Both the position numbers and the translations under genes were made by a program. A stretch of 16,630 nt of DNA, from the NCBI GenBank assembly GCA_017428805.1, contig JAFRQC010000133.1, positions 1 through 16,630 of the forward strand. Reading direction: 5' to 3'. This DNA comes from Prevotella sp. (GTDB taxonomy: Bacteria > Bacteroidota > Bacteroidia > Bacteroidales > Bacteroidaceae). Position 1 is the stretch's first letter, and each line of letters starts with the position of its first letter. The notes under the pieces were generated by a model that was not told where the DNA came from, made no database searches, and saw only the letters and a program-made list of their open reading frames with translations. This document shows positions 1-7,611 of this stretch, piece by piece.

Positions 1-644
1 GCGGCAAAGATCAGTCCCATATGGTCGGCCTCACTCTCATGACTGCGTGAGTAACTCAAGTTCTTGAAATTGAAGCCGTTAGCAACGACAGCGCCGATGA
101 GCGACGTGGTGTTCGTGCCCATACCCAGCATGCCGGCAACTGCCGCACCTACCTGGAGTCCCTGCTGCTGTTTCATCTGCGTACTCATCTGCTCGGCAGA
201 ATGGCGCGCCACAGCGTGGGCAATCTCATGTCCCAGCACGATAGCCAACGATGCCTCGTCCTGCGTGACGGGCAGAATGCCCTCATAGACCACTATCAGT
301 CCGCCAGGCATACACCAGGCATTCACCTGCTTGTCCTGAACCAGATTGAACGTCCAGTTGAAGTTGGCGATCTCCGATGCCAGACCGTTGGCAGTCATAT
401 AGTTGGTCACAGCATTGGCGAGGTTCTGCCCCACCCGCTTCACCATCGCTGTCTTGGTGGCATCGGTTGACAACTTGGCCGTTTTCATAAACTCCTGATA
501 CTGCTGAGTGGCCAGACTTAACACCTGACCATCCTCGACCATTAGACTCTGGGTACGACCCGTAATGGGTACGGTGTGTGATGTGCCACAGCTGGCCAGC
601 ACCACTGTCACCACCATAAGAAGATAAACTTTCAGTTTTCTCAT
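1..644 (-). CDS. M48 family metalloprotease, lipoprotein (C-terminus outside window)
   Basis: The minus-strand reading frame begins with ATG at 644 and runs off the left edge, giving 214 visible residues. The N-terminus has a hydrophobic signal ending in LASC, so Cys19 is the probable lipidated residue and the protein should be anchored in the envelope. The zinc-protease motif HEIAH lies at residues 139-143 (His139, Glu140 and His143), followed about 60 residues later by SHESEADHMG, which supplies the third zinc ligand (Glu) of the M48 family. The order and spacing match the Oma1/LoiP/BepA type of M48 peptidases, which degrade or chaperone misfolded envelope proteins. Substrate cannot be inferred. 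The upstream element at 673-680 resembles the -7 box of a Bacteroidota promoter. The family assignment is firm; the end of the protein is not in view. Confidence 0.93.
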   Translation of the reverse strand, partial: MRKLKVYLLMVVTVVLASCGTSHTVPITGRTQSLMVEDGQVLSLATQQYQEFMKTAKLSTDATKTAMVKRVGQNLANAVTNYMTANGLASEIANFNWTFNLVQDKQVNAWCMPGGLIVVYEGILPVTQDEASLAIVLGHEIAHAVARHSAEQMSTQMKQQQGLQVGAAVAGMLGMGTNTTSLIGAVVANGFNFKNLSYSRSHESEADHMGLIFA

Positions 645-672
645 ATTGCTATATTCATTTAGGTTTCGAGTG

Positions 673-680
673 CAAAGATA
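673..680 (-). promoter_or_regulatory. -7 promoter element for the M48 protease gene
   Basis: Read on the minus strand this is TATCTTTG followed by CA, the Bacteroidota -7 form TAnnTTTG. It lies 28 bases before the start codon. No good TTTG was seen about 20 nt upstream, so only half of the promoter is convincing. Confidence 0.5.
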
Positions 681-744
681 CGAAAAAAATGGATAACGGC
701 TAATGGATAAAGGATAATTTTACGCAGAAGGAGCAATTTTTACA

Positions 745-777
745 CCAAAAAGAGAGGCATCCCTCTCGGAATGCCTC
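745..777 (-). terminator. Rho-independent terminator of the small exported protein gene
   Basis: On the minus strand a perfect 7-bp stem (GAGGCAT at 777-771 with ATGCCTC at 760-754, 10-nt loop) is followed by TCTTTTTGG. It lies about 40 bases after the stop codon of the gene at 816-1178. The plus-strand side has no T-run, so the signal is directional. Confidence 0.75.
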
Positions 778-815
778 CCAAAACTACTAAAAACTTAAAA
801 TCACTCTTTCTTTTT

Positions 816-1178
816 TTACTTGTTCAGACCACGGTTGTTGATGGTGGTGTTCAGCAACTTGAGGTAAGTGTGCATCTGATCCTCGTTAAGCACATAGCGC
901 ATCCACTTCACATCGTTGTCGATGGCGCGGGCTACCATAGCCTTACGGTCATTCTTGCCATACTCTGCTGCGAACATCAGCTCGGAAGCAAACGTGTGGT
1001 GAATCTCAGCCACAGCCTCTTTCTGGTCGTCTGCCAGGTTCAGAGCTTTGGAGAGCTTGTTCATATTGATATTCAACTCATAAGCCTCCATGTTCTCTAC
1101 GTTGGCTGCATTCTCACCTTCTGCAAATGCTGTTGTCATACTCAGCATAGCTACCATTGTCAAAATCATCTTTTTCAT
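816..1178 (-). CDS. small exported protein of unknown function
   Basis: A 120-residue protein with a clear signal peptide (MKKMILTMVAMLSMTTAFAE; cleavage probably after AFA, residue 19). The mature part, about 100 residues, is predicted largely helical by eye and contains LNLADDQKEAVAEIH near its middle, which loosely recalls the LTxxQ helices of Spy/CpxP-like periplasmic proteins. That resemblance is weak and I do not assign a family. The gene has its own promoter-like element (1271-1302), a purine-rich stretch (AAAGGG) before the start, and a terminator, so it appears to be a single-gene unit. The mature protein contains no cysteine. Confidence 0.85.
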   Translation of the reverse strand: MKKMILTMVAMLSMTTAFAEGENAANVENMEAYELNINMNKLSKALNLADDQKEAVAEIHHTFASELMFAAEYGKNDRKAMVARAIDNDVKWMRYVLNEDQMHTYLKLLNTTINNRGLNK

Positions 1179-1270
1179 CTTTTTACCCTTTCTTTTCTTT
1201 ACTCAGAGCGGTGTGTTGAGCCGCCCCTACTTTAATACTAAAATGTTATCCTAAATGTCTTTTGACGGTG

Positions 1271-1302
1271 CAAAGGTACGGCGACTTTTTGGAACTCACA
1301 AG
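1271..1302 (-). promoter_or_regulatory. promoter of the small exported protein gene
   Basis: On the minus strand TACCTTTG (1278-1271, followed by CA) has CTTG 20 nt upstream (1302-1299), one base off the TTTG -33 consensus. The untranslated leader would be roughly 85-90 nt. Confidence 0.6.
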
Positions 1303-1394
1303 CTTTTTTGTGTAATTGTGTGCGATAACAGCCTTTTTGTTGATGCATATCAAATAATGCCACGAATAAGGAAAATTTCATATTTTCGCCGTAA

Positions 1395-1429
1395 TTTGAC
1401 GCTTATTTCAGGGAAAATGCGTACCTTTG
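1395..1429 (+). promoter_or_regulatory. promoter for slyD-aroC
   Basis: TACCTTTG at 1422-1429 is a perfect -7 element followed by CA-like context (GCAG). The best -33 match, TTTG at 1395-1398, is 23 nt away rather than the usual 20 or so, so the -33 assignment is uncertain. The start codon of slyD follows at 1459. Confidence 0.6.
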
Positions 1430-1458
1430 CAGCGCATTATATATAATAAGGTATAAGA

Positions 1459-2073
1459 ATGGATAAACCACAAAACAGATTCCTCTCAGTTACATACCAG
1501 CTGTACACTGTGACTGACGGAGAAAAGTCGCTGGAAGAGCAGACGGGCGCAGACCGTCCCTTTGAGTTCATCACCGGATACGGCATCGCCCTCGACGCCT
1601 TTGAGAAGAACCTCATCGGCCTGGAAAAGGGCAAAACGTTTGATTTCACCCTGCAACCCAATGAAGCTTTCGGGGAATATATCCCTGAAGGCATGCACAA
1701 ATTGGAGCGTGAAATCTTCAGCATCAACGGCAAGTTCGACCACGAGCATATCTTCGAGGGAGCCATCATCACGTTGAACGATACCGAAGACCATCAGTTT
1801 ATGGCGAAGGTCGTGAAGATCGAGGACGACGGCGTCACCATCGACACGAACCACCCGCTGGCTGGCAAGGAACTGAACTTCGTCGGCGAGGTGAAGGAGA
1901 ACCGTTTGGCAACGGAAGAAGAGATACAACATCTGATCAAGATGCTGACAGGCGGTTGTCAGGGCTGCGGACATCACGGAGGCAACTGTGGTGAGGACTG
2001 CGGCGACGGTTGCGGACACCACGAAGGAGGTTGCGGACACCACGAAGGAGGCTGCGGACACTGCCATCATTAA
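1459..2073 (+). CDS. slyD: FKBP-type peptidyl-prolyl cis-trans isomerase, SlyD type, with metal-binding tail
   Basis: A 204-residue cytosolic prolyl isomerase and chaperone. The FKBP half-domain (residues 1-70, including ALDAFEKNLIGLEKGK) is interrupted by an insert-in-flap segment (about 75-128) and closes with NHPLAGKELNFVGEV (131-145), the usual SlyD arrangement. Residues 166-204 form a Gly/Cys/His-rich tail with repeated GCGHHEG units, as in SlyD proteins that bind nickel or zinc. There is no signal peptide. The stop is 9 bases before aroC, so the two genes are probably co-transcribed. No functional link between the two is implied. In E. coli, SlyD feeds nickel to hydrogenase maturation; whether that applies here cannot be seen. 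Confidence 0.93.
   Translation: MDKPQNRFLSVTYQLYTVTDGEKSLEEQTGADRPFEFITGYGIALDAFEKNLIGLEKGKTFDFTLQPNEAFGEYIPEGMHKLEREIFSINGKFDHEHIFEGAIITLNDTEDHQFMAKVVKIEDDGVTIDTNHPLAGKELNFVGEVKENRLATEEEIQHLIKMLTGGCQGCGHHGGNCGEDCGDGCGHHEGGCGHHEGGCGHCHH
2008..2064 (+). repeat. 21-bp tandem repeat encoding the GCGHHEG tail of SlyD
   Basis: Two identical 21-bp units (2008-2028 and 2029-2049) and a diverged partial third unit (2050-2064) encode the tail repeat. The exact identity, including third codon positions, points to recent expansion or contraction. Confidence 0.85.
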
Positions 2074-2082
2074 TTCAAGTAT

Positions 2083-3159
2083 ATGCGCAACACGTTTGGA
2101 AACCTATTCAGACTGACCACCTTCGGCGAGAGTCACGGTGAGGCCATCGGAGGTGTCGTCGACGGTATGCCGCCAGGTGTGGACATCGACCTGGCGTTCA
2201 TCCAGCAGGAACTGAACCGTCGCCGTCCTGGACAGAGCCATATCACCACCTCGCGACAGGAGGCAGACCAGGTGGAACTGCTCAGCGGCGTCTTTGAAGG
2301 GAAGTCGACGGGCTGTCCCATCGGATTCATCGTCAGGAACCAGAACCAGCACTCGCAGGACTATGAGAACCTGCGCTGTCTGTTCCGTCCTTCCCACGCC
2401 GACTACACCTATCATCAGAAATACGGCATCCGCGACCATCGTGGTGGCGGACGTTCTTCGGCCCGTATCACCATCAGCCGCTGTGTGGGCGGTGCTCTGG
2501 CCAAACTGGTGCTCCAGCAGAAAGGCATCACCATTCAGGCCTACACCTCGCAAGTGGGGGATATCGTTTTGGATCGTGACTACACTCGCTACGACCTCTC
2601 TCAGACGGAATCGAACGCCGTGCGCTGTCCGGATCCTGAGAAAGCCGCAGAGATGGAGGCGCTGATAGAACGGATGAAGGCTGAGGGCGACACCATCGGA
2701 GGTGTCATCACCTGCGTCATCAAAGGTTGTCCCGCAGGTGTGGGCGAACCAGAGTTCGGAAAACTTCATTCAGCCTTAGGTGCTGCGATACTGAGCATCA
2801 ATGCCGTCAAAGGTTTTGAATACGGTGAGGGCTTCGACGGCGTAACTGCCAGAGGCTCAGAGCAAAACGACGTTTTCCGCTCCGTCAATGGTCGTACTAC
2901 AACCGTCACAAACCACAGCGGCGGCATTCAGGGAGGTATCTCCAACGGTCAGGACATTTATTTCCGTGTGGCCTTCAAACCCGTAGCAACGATTTTGCAG
3001 GAACAGCAGACGATTGACCTCGAAGGAAATCCCACCACTTTTACGGCCCGAGGACGACACGATCCTTGTGTTTTACCGAGAGCGGTGCCTGTCGTCGAAG
3101 CGATGGCTGCAATGACAATTTTAGACTATATTTTGCTGAGTAACTCAGCCATTTTATAG
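2083..3159 (+). CDS. aroC: chorismate synthase
   Basis: This enzyme carries out the last step of the shikimate pathway, converting 5-enolpyruvylshikimate 3-phosphate to chorismate in the cytosol with reduced FMN. The 358-residue length is typical. Family signatures are in order: GESHG at 15-19, RRRPGQ at 46-51, RPSHADYT at 102-109, [12 protein letters not shown] at 117-128, and [19 protein letters not shown] near the C-terminus. The ATG at 2083 gives the canonical MRNTFG start. No strong Shine-Dalgarno sequence is visible before it, which is usual in this phylum. It follows slyD by 9 bases and probably shares its transcript. Nothing unusual in the coding sequence. Confidence 0.97.
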   Translation: MRNTFGNLFRLTTFGESHGEAIGGVVDGMPPGVDIDLAFIQQELNRRRPGQSHITTSRQEADQVELLSGVFEGKSTGCPIGFIVRNQNQHSQDYENLRCLFRPSHADYTYHQKYGIRDHRGGGRSSARITISRCVGGALAKLVLQQKGITIQAYTSQVGDIVLDRDYTRYDLSQTESNAVRCPDPEKAAEMEALIERMKAEGDTIGGVITCVIKGCPAGVGEPEFGKLHSALGAAILSINAVKGFEYGEGFDGVTARGSEQNDVFRSVNGRTTTVTNHSGGIQGGISNGQDIYFRVAFKPVATILQEQQTIDLEGNPTTFTARGRHDPCVLPRAVPVVEAMAAMTILDYILLSNSAIL

Positions 3160-3196
3160 AAAAACGTAACTTTAATGCAAAAAAATGCAAAAAAGT

Positions 3197-3228
3197 TTTG
3201 CAGTATTCGGAAAGTTTCCGTATATTTG
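3197..3228 (+). promoter_or_regulatory. consensus promoter with no gene downstream
   Basis: TTTG (3197-3200), 20 nt, then TATATTTG (3221-3228) followed by CA is a full match to the Bacteroidota housekeeping promoter. No open reading frame follows on this strand, and the next gene (pyrD) lies on the opposite strand. The -33 box is part of a small AT-rich hairpin (TGCAAAA 3186-3192 with TTTTGCA 3196-3202). Confidence 0.75.
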
Positions 3229-3232
3229 CACT

Positions 3233-3330
3233 TGCATTCAAGGGTTTGGGAAAATCCTGAAATGCTTTAGTTAAGTCTAGTTTAGTTTTTGTGTTGGTTG
3301 GGGGTTGCCGATTGGCAGCCCCCAAATTTA
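3233..3330 (+). ncRNA. candidate small RNA, about 95 nt
   Basis: The interval starts a few bases after a consensus promoter and ends after an 11-bp hairpin. The 5' part can form an imperfect stem (GCATT...AATGC, with CA/TG and GG/CC inside), the middle is U-rich and unstructured, and the 3' end is the GC-rich hairpin at 3299-3324. The longest reading frame begun by ATG here is two codons. I do not recognise an Rfam family. The transcript is predicted from signals only. Confidence 0.5.
3299..3330 (+). terminator. hairpin ending the candidate small RNA
   Basis: TGGGGGTTGCC (3299-3309) pairs with GGCAGCCCCCA (3314-3324) over 11 bp with one G-U pair and a GATT loop, followed by AATTTATTAT. The T-run is imperfect. 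It faces the pyrD terminator about 15 bases further on. Confidence 0.6.
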
Positions 3331-3332
3331 TT

Positions 3333-3366
3333 ATAAAAATAGGCGTGGTCAACTGATCACGCCTAT
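3333..3366 (-). terminator. terminator of the pyrK-pyrD unit, containing the pyrD stop codon
   Basis: ATAGGCGTG (3339-3347) pairs with CACGCCTAT (3358-3366); three further inner pairs leave a 4-nt loop. On the minus strand the stem is followed by TTTTATAATAAATT. The pyrD stop (3351-3349) lies in the loop and upper stem, so the last six or so codons form the 5' arm. Confidence 0.75.
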
Positions 3367-4257
3367 GATTTCCTGCACCGATTGGCAGCCGTGGGCATCG
3401 AGCCAGTCGCTGATGCCGTCGCGTACCTTAATAGATATAGCCGGATCGAGGAAATTGGCTGTTCCGATCTCTATCGCCGTAGCACCAGCCATCAGGAACT
3501 CGATGGCATCCTTCGCCGAACAGATGCCCCCCAGACCGACAACAGGAATCTTTACTGCCTTCGCCACCTGCCACACCATTCTCAATGCCACAGGTTTCAC
3601 GGCTGGGCCGCTCAATCCGCCCGTATTGATGCTCAGTAGTGTCTTGCGCTTCTCGATATCGATCGCCATTCCCATCAGCGTATTGATCAACGATACGCTG
3701 TCAGCACCCTCCGCCTCAACAGCACGGGCTATCTCTGCGATATCCGTCACATTCGGCGAAAGCTTCACAATCAGCGTCTTATGATAAGCCTTCCTGACGG
3801 CCTTCACCACACTCGAGGCACCAGCACAAGTGACACCAAAGGCCATACCGCCGTCCTTCACATTGGGACAGGAGATGTTCAACTCGATGGCAGGAATCTT
3901 CTCCAATGCATCGATTCGGGCTGCACACTCGGCATAATCCTCTGGAGACGAACCACTTACGTTGACAATCATATTCGTGTCGATATCCTTGATCTGCGGA
4001 TAGATATGTTCGCAGAAATAGTCCACACCCTTGTTCTGCAGGCCCACACAGTTCAGCATACCGCTGGCCGTCTCAGCCATACGGGGATAATCGTTACCCT
4101 CACGAGGTTTGAGCGTCGTACCCTTCACAATAATGCCGCCAATACCGTCGAGCGGCATCAGGTCGGCAAACTCCAGCCCATAGCCAAAGGTGCCAGAAGC
4201 CGTCATCACAGGGTTCTTCAGCCGCAGTTCTCCTATCTTTACTTCTAAATTAGCCAT
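3349..4257 (-). CDS. pyrD: dihydroorotate dehydrogenase B, catalytic subunit
   Basis: This subunit oxidises dihydroorotate to orotate in pyrimidine synthesis, using FMN, and in the class 1B enzyme passes electrons to PyrK. The 302-residue length and the sequence fit class 1[14 protein letters not shown] (15-27), NCVGLQNKG (69-77), [11 protein letters not shown] (127-137) with the class 1 catalytic cysteine Cys130, and a C-terminal [20 protein letters not shown]-phosphate loop. The start ATG at 4257 is preceded by strong purine-rich sequence (AGGAGAGAAGGAG) that begins over the pyrK stop codon. The 22-nt gap to pyrK indicates one operon, as expected for subunits of one heterotetramer. Confidence 0.96.
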   Translation of the reverse strand: MANLEVKIGELRLKNPVMTASGTFGYGLEFADLMPLDGIGGIIVKGTTLKPREGNDYPRMAETASGMLNCVGLQNKGVDYFCEHIYPQIKDIDTNMIVNVSGSSPEDYAECAARIDALEKIPAIELNISCPNVKDGGMAFGVTCAGASSVVKAVRKAYHKTLIVKLSPNVTDIAEIARAVEAEGADSVSLINTLMGMAIDIEKRKTLLSINTGGLSGPAVKPVALRMVWQVAKAVKIPVVGLGGICSAKDAIEFLMAGATAIEIGTANFLDPAISIKVRDGISDWLDAHGCQSVQEIIGVIS

Positions 4258-4279
4258 ATTCCTTTACTCCTTCTCTCCT

Positions 4280-5095
4280 TTACCAAAGCAACCTCTTGAC
4301 ATCAAACACGGGACCATCCTTACAGACACACACATTTGTGGTTTCCCCTCCTGAGTAGGAGGGGTCAGGGGTGGTCTGATCAATGGAGGTCTTCACCTTC
4401 TCCACACAACAAAGACAAGCACCCAGTCCGCAAGCCATCAGATTCTCGAGCGATGCCTCGCACTCGATGCCTTTCTCCTTGGCGAAACGCGCCACCGCCT
4501 TCATCATCGGCGTAGGACCACAAGTGGAGATACGGTCAAACCGTTCATTCTGGAGAATGCTATGATTGGTCACAAAACCCTTCTCGCCCTCGCTGCCGTC
4601 TTCTGTAGTTACAAACGCGCGCCCGTACCTCTTAAATATATCTAAGAGCAACAGATCCTTTGCCGTACGGGCACCAAGCAGAAAAGTAGGTTCAATACCC
4701 TTGTCCTGCATCTCGGCTCCCATATAGAGCAAGGGTGCCACCCCCACTCCACCGCCGATCAGCAGCACTTTCTCGCCCTGTTTCGCTGCGGTAAAGCCAT
4801 TACCGAGAGGCAAAAGACAGTTCAACGTGTCGCCAGCCTTCAAATCTGCCAGCTTTCTCGTCCCATCACCAACCGTAGCCACCAACAGCCACAGTTCATT
4901 CAGTTCTCTGTCTACAAAGTTGATGGAAATGGGCCGACGCAGGAACGTACTTGGCGAACCATCCACCCGCACTTCCACAAACTGCCCGGGCACCATCTCA
5001 GGCAGCGGTTTCCCGTCGGTAAGCCTGATCAGCACATACCGCTCGTGAATCCTCTCCACCGCCTTCACGGTCAAATCTAATAAATATTTCATCAT
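4280..5095 (-). CDS. pyrK: dihydroorotate dehydrogenase B, FAD/[2Fe-2S] electron transfer subunit
   Basis: PyrK links the dihydroorotate dehydrogenase PyrD to NAD+. With the chosen start it has 271 residues: an FAD-binding barrel with LRRPISI (52-58), the nucleotide-binding GGGVGVAPL (114-122), and the iron-sulfur cysteines Cys222, Cys227 and Cys230 (CGLGACLCC) with the fourth at Cys258 (CKDGPVF). An upstream in-frame ATG at 5134 would place 13 extra residues on top of the promoter, so I chose the ATG pair at 5095/5092; relatives begin MKxYxLDLTV. Residues 239-252 between the third and fourth cluster ligands are encoded by a dispersed palindromic repeat, a surplus loop of about 14 residues. 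The promoter leaves almost no untranslated leader. Confidence 0.94.
   Translation of the reverse strand: MMKYLLDLTVKAVERIHERYVLIRLTDGKPLPEMVPGQFVEVRVDGSPSTFLRRPISINFVDRELNELWLLVATVGDGTRKLADLKAGDTLNCLLPLGNGFTAAKQGEKVLLIGGGVGVAPLLYMGAEMQDKGIEPTFLLGARTAKDLLLLDIFKRYGRAFVTTEDGSEGEKGFVTNHSILQNERFDRISTCGPTPMMKAVARFAKEKGIECEASLENLMACGLGACLCCVEKVKTSIDQTTPDPSYSGGETTNVCVCKDGPVFDVKRLLW
4343..4380 (-). repeat. dispersed palindromic repeat, copy A, inside pyrK
   Basis: Read on the minus strand it is TCAGACCACCCCTGACCCC followed by TCCTACTCAGGAGGGGAA. It contains an 8-bp palindrome, CCCCTCCT-ACTC-AGGAGGGG. It matches the copies at 14732-14768 and 16541-16576 except for one base (G for A). It is read in frame as part of PyrK. 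Confidence 0.9.
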
Positions 5096-5103
5096 AATGG
5101 GTG

Positions 5104-5135
5104 CAAAGGTACGAATAAGCGAGCGAAAAACCAAA
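5104..5135 (-). promoter_or_regulatory. promoter of pyrK-pyrD
   Basis: On the minus strand TTTG (5135-5132), exactly 20 nt, then TACCTTTG (5111-5104) followed by CA is a full consensus match. Only eight bases separate the -7 box from the first ATG at 5095, so the expected start of transcription is 0-4 bases from the start codon. Confidence 0.8.
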
Positions 5136-5151
5136 TATTATTTGAGTTTTT

Positions 5152-5655
5152 CTACTTCAAGAAGAATCTCTGGAACTCACTCTCGAAATTCGGAGTGAGT
5201 ATCTGCTGGCCTATGGCTGCACGGATCTCATCCATCGTCCAGAATCGGCCGCCGTCGAGTTCTTCAGCTGAAGGACGAATAGGACCATCATAGATCGTAC
5301 GGTGTACATAGACCAGTTCCCGTTCCCGACGGCTTTCAAACACGTACATCCCTATCCTTTCCGGCACGAAATCCGTGATGCCAAGTTCCTCGCCGACCTC
5401 CCTGACCAGCGCCTGCTCAGGCGTCTCACCATAGTCGATATGACCTCCCACAGAAGTATCCCACTTGCCAGGCTGGATATCCTTCCACTCCGGCCGCTTT
5501 TGGAGATAGACCTCGCCCCGCGAGTTAAACACGTGCAGATGTACCACAGGGTGCAACAATTTTGAACCATTGTGGCACTCACCCCTCGTAGCCGCCCCAA
5601 CGACTCTTCCCTCCTCATCTACAATCGGAAACTGTTCCTTATTATTGTCTTGCAT
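5152..5655 (-). CDS. NUDIX hydrolase, isopentenyl-diphosphate isomerase-like/YfcD-like
   Basis: A 167-residue cytosolic protein with a perfect Nudix box at residues 71-93: G, five residues, E77, seven residues, then REVGEELGI, which supplies the divalent-metal-binding glutamates. The stretch HPVVHLHVFNSRGEVYLQKR and the WDTSVGGHIDYGET context resemble the Idi-like/YfcD branch, whose members hydrolyse or isomerise nucleoside or prenyl diphosphates. The active-site residues that would mark a true isopentenyl-diphosphate isomerase cannot be confirmed by eye, so the substrate is unassigned. It starts 3 bases after a 47-codon gene that overlaps the end of gpmI, so it probably belongs to the gpmI transcript. 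Confidence 0.92.
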   Translation of the reverse strand: MQDNNKEQFPIVDEEGRVVGAATRGECHNGSKLLHPVVHLHVFNSRGEVYLQKRPEWKDIQPGKWDTSVGGHIDYGETPEQALVREVGEELGITDFVPERIGMYVFESRRERELVYVHRTIYDGPIRPSAEELDGGRFWTMDEIRAAIGQQILTPNFESEFQRFFLK

Positions 5656-5658
5656 AAC

Positions 5659-5802
5659 TCATTCTTTATGCCTGTCTAAAGTCATATTAATTGCATCCTC
5701 AGCGGCATGATTGAGCAGTTTTTTGATCATACCATATCCTTTCATTTCAAAATCTTTCTGTAGATCGGAGGTCTTTGATTCTTTTGTAGAAAAATCAATC
5801 AT
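5659..5802 (-). CDS. small protein of 47 residues between gpmI and the NUDIX gene
   Basis: The ATG at 5802 overlaps the gpmI stop by 8 bases and the TGA at 5659 lies 3 bases before the NUDIX start. The product begins [20 protein letters not shown] and ends NMTLDRHKE; it is hydrophilic, highly charged and lacks a signal peptide or membrane segment. The frame fills the whole space between two real genes, has a G-rich run (GGGGGG) immediately before the start, and shows the tight overlap expected of translationally coupled genes. I do not recognise the family. It could be a small regulatory or helper protein, or a chance frame; the exact fit favours a gene. Confidence 0.6.
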   Translation of the reverse strand: MIDFSTKESKTSDLQKDFEMKGYGMIKKLLNHAAEDAINMTLDRHKE

Positions 5803-7459
5803 CCCCCCGATCTTTTTCGCTAATGAGACACTTGCCTGTCATTTCCCTGGGTTGTTCCTGGCCCATGATGTGGAGGATGGAAGGAGCTACGTCAGCCAAG
5901 ATTCCGTTCTGCACCTTCACAGTCTTGTTCTCTGTCACGTAGATGAAAGGAACCGGGTTGACAGAGTGTGCCGTGTTAGGAGTGCCGTCTGCATTGAGGG
6001 CATGGTCTGCGTTGCCGTGGTCAGCGATGATGACAGTTTCATAACCCATCTCCTTCGCCGTTTCTACCACCTCATTCACGCACTGGTCAACCACCTCCAC
6101 GGCAGATTCGATGGCCATGTAGACACCCGTGTGACCCACCATGTCGCTGTTAGCGAAATTCGCCACAATCCAGTCGTACCTATCGGTTTTGAGAGCCTCC
6201 ACCAACTGGTCCTTCACTTCGAAGGCCGACATCTCGGGCTTCATGTCGTAGGTCGTCACCTTTGGAGAGTTCACCAAGATGCGGTCTTCACCTTCGAAAG
6301 GCTCTTCACGCCCTCCGTTGATGAAGAAGGTCACGTGTGCATATTTCTCAGTCTCAGCGACGTGCAACTGCTTCAAGCCCTTGCTGGCGATATATTCGCC
6401 GAGGGTGTTCTCCACGTTCTCCTTGGGGAAGAGGATGTGTACCCCTGTGAAGGATGCATCGTATGGAGTCATGCAGTAGTACTGGAGATGAGGGATGGTC
6501 TTCATACCCTGCTCTTTCATGTCCTTCTGCGTGAGCACGATGGTCAGTTCTCTTGCGCGGTCGTTGCGGAAATTGAAAAAGATGACAACATCACCTTCCT
6601 TGATGCGACCATCGACGCGGCTGTTGATGAGCGGCTCCATGAACTCGTCGGTGTTCTTGTGCTCGTCCGTGTGCGAATCGTAGCATGACTGCACGCCTTC
6701 CACCATGTCATCCACCTCGCGACCCTTGCCCTCTACGAGTAGGTCGTAGGCCACCTTGATGCGGTCCCAGCGGTTGTCGCGGTCCATGGCGTAAAAACGG
6801 CCAATGACCGATGCGATAGCGCCTACACCCGCTTCATCCACGTACTTCTGCAAGTTGGCGATGAAGCCCTTACCAGACCTGGGATCGGTATCACGGCCGT
6901 CCATGAAGCAGTGCAGGTAGCAGTTCTCGATGCCATACATCTTGGCGATGTCGATGAGTTTCAAGAGGTGGTCGAATGACGAGTGGACGCCGCCAGTGGA
7001 TGTCAGGCCCATGAGGTGAACGCTCTTGCCGTTTGCCTTCGCATAGCTGTAAGCCGACTTGATTTCCGGGTTTTCCAGAATGGAGTTGTCTGCAATGGCA
7101 CGGTTGATCTTCACCAGATCCTGATAAACGATGCGCCCGGCACCGATATTGAGGTGTCCTGTCTCTGAGTTACCCATCTGGCCGTCGGGAAGACCGACGT
7201 ACTCTCCCGAAGCCTGCAACTCGGAGTGAGGATAGTTGGCATTCAGGTAGTCCATGTAGGGAGTGGGTGCCTGTTCTATCACGTCACCCTTGCCTTTGTC
7301 ACCGATCCCCCAACCGTCGAGAATGATCAGAAGTGCTTTCCTCGCGTGGCTGTCTTCCTTCGCTATGGGGTTGTCGGCGATATACGTTGTACATGCCGTG
7401 AATACACTTGCGCCGCAGATGAGGGTAGCGGCCATCAACCATTGCATCATCTTATTCAT
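5795..7459 (-). CDS. gpmI: 2,3-bisphosphoglycerate-independent phosphoglycerate mutase with an N-terminal lipoprotein-like signal
   Basis: This enzyme interconverts 3- and 2-phosphoglycerate using two metal ions. Family motifs are clear: [11 protein letters not shown] (41-51, metal-binding Asp48), [16 protein letters not shown] with phosphoserine Ser98, [11 protein letters not shown], and near the end ADHGNAD and NTAHS. At 554 residues it is about 40 longer than usual, and the excess is all N-terminal: a hydrophobic signal ([19 protein letters not shown]) ending in a lipobox-like Cys23 and then a short linker. There is no ATG between codon 9 and the catalytic core, and a consensus promoter lies upstream, so the extension is very probably translated. 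Glycolytic enzymes are normally cytosolic, so export would be unusual. First gene of the minus-strand unit with the 47-codon gene and NUDIX. Confidence 0.95.
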   Translation of the reverse strand: MNKMMQWLMAATLICGASVFTACTTYIADNPIAKEDSHARKALLIILDGWGIGDKGKGDVIEQAPTPYMDYLNANYPHSELQASGEYVGLPDGQMGNSETGHLNIGAGRIVYQDLVKINRAIADNSILENPEIKSAYSYAKANGKSVHLMGLTSTGGVHSSFDHLLKLIDIAKMYGIENCYLHCFMDGRDTDPRSGKGFIANLQKYVDEAGVGAIASVIGRFYAMDRDNRWDRIKVAYDLLVEGKGREVDDMVEGVQSCYDSHTDEHKNTDEFMEPLINSRVDGRIKEGDVVIFFNFRNDRARELTIVLTQKDMKEQGMKTIPHLQYYCMTPYDASFTGVHILFPKENVENTLGEYIASKGLKQLHVAETEKYAHVTFFINGGREEPFEGEDRILVNSPKVTTYDMKPEMSAFEVKDQLVEALKTDRYDWIVANFANSDMVGHTGVYMAIESAVEVVDQCVNEVVETAKEMGYETVIIADHGNADHALNADGTPNTAHSVNPVPFIYVTENKTVKVQNGILADVAPSILHIMGQEQPREMTGKCLISEKDRGDD

Positions 7460-7502
7460 TGTCCTCCAGCTATAAATACTTTTTATTATTTACAGTTTGG
7501 TG

Positions 7503-7534
7503 CAAAGATAACTATTTTTTTCCGATGAACCAAA
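7503..7534 (-). promoter_or_regulatory. promoter of gpmI
   Basis: On the minus strand TTTG (7534-7531), 20 nt, TATCTTTG (7510-7503), then CA. All consensus positions match. The leader to the ATG at 7459 would be about 40 nt. Confidence 0.85.
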
Positions 7535-7580
7535 CTTTTATTAACTTTATATTGGATTTTTGCAGAAAAACGATCTTTCT

Positions 7581-7611
7581 GGGCGCAATGGGGTCAGGCA
7601 TCATTGCGCCC
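7581..7611 (+). repeat. REP hairpin, copy D1
   Basis: GGGCGCAATG (7581-7590) pairs perfectly with CATTGCGCCC (7602-7611) around the loop GGGTCAGGCAT. It encodes the last residues and the stop codon of the transposase on the other strand. Confidence 0.9.

Noticed and set aside
771..1235. Plus-strand frame of 154 codons opposite the small exported protein gene
   Set aside because: The opposite strand has a signal peptide, promoter and terminator; this frame is its mirror.
1486..2070. Minus-strand frame of 194 codons opposite slyD
   Set aside because: The Cys/His-rich tail read backwards gives a run of Ala/Val/Ser without family features; slyD is unmistakable.
3186..3202. Small hairpin TGCAAAA/TTTTGCA as terminator of aroC
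   Set aside because: The stem is mostly A-T pairs and no T-run follows; it overlaps the -33 box of the orphan promoter.
5096..5134. Upstream in-frame start for pyrK adding 13 residues
   Set aside because: The ATG at 5134 lies inside the -33 box of the pyrK promoter and the extra residues do not match the usual PyrK N-terminus.
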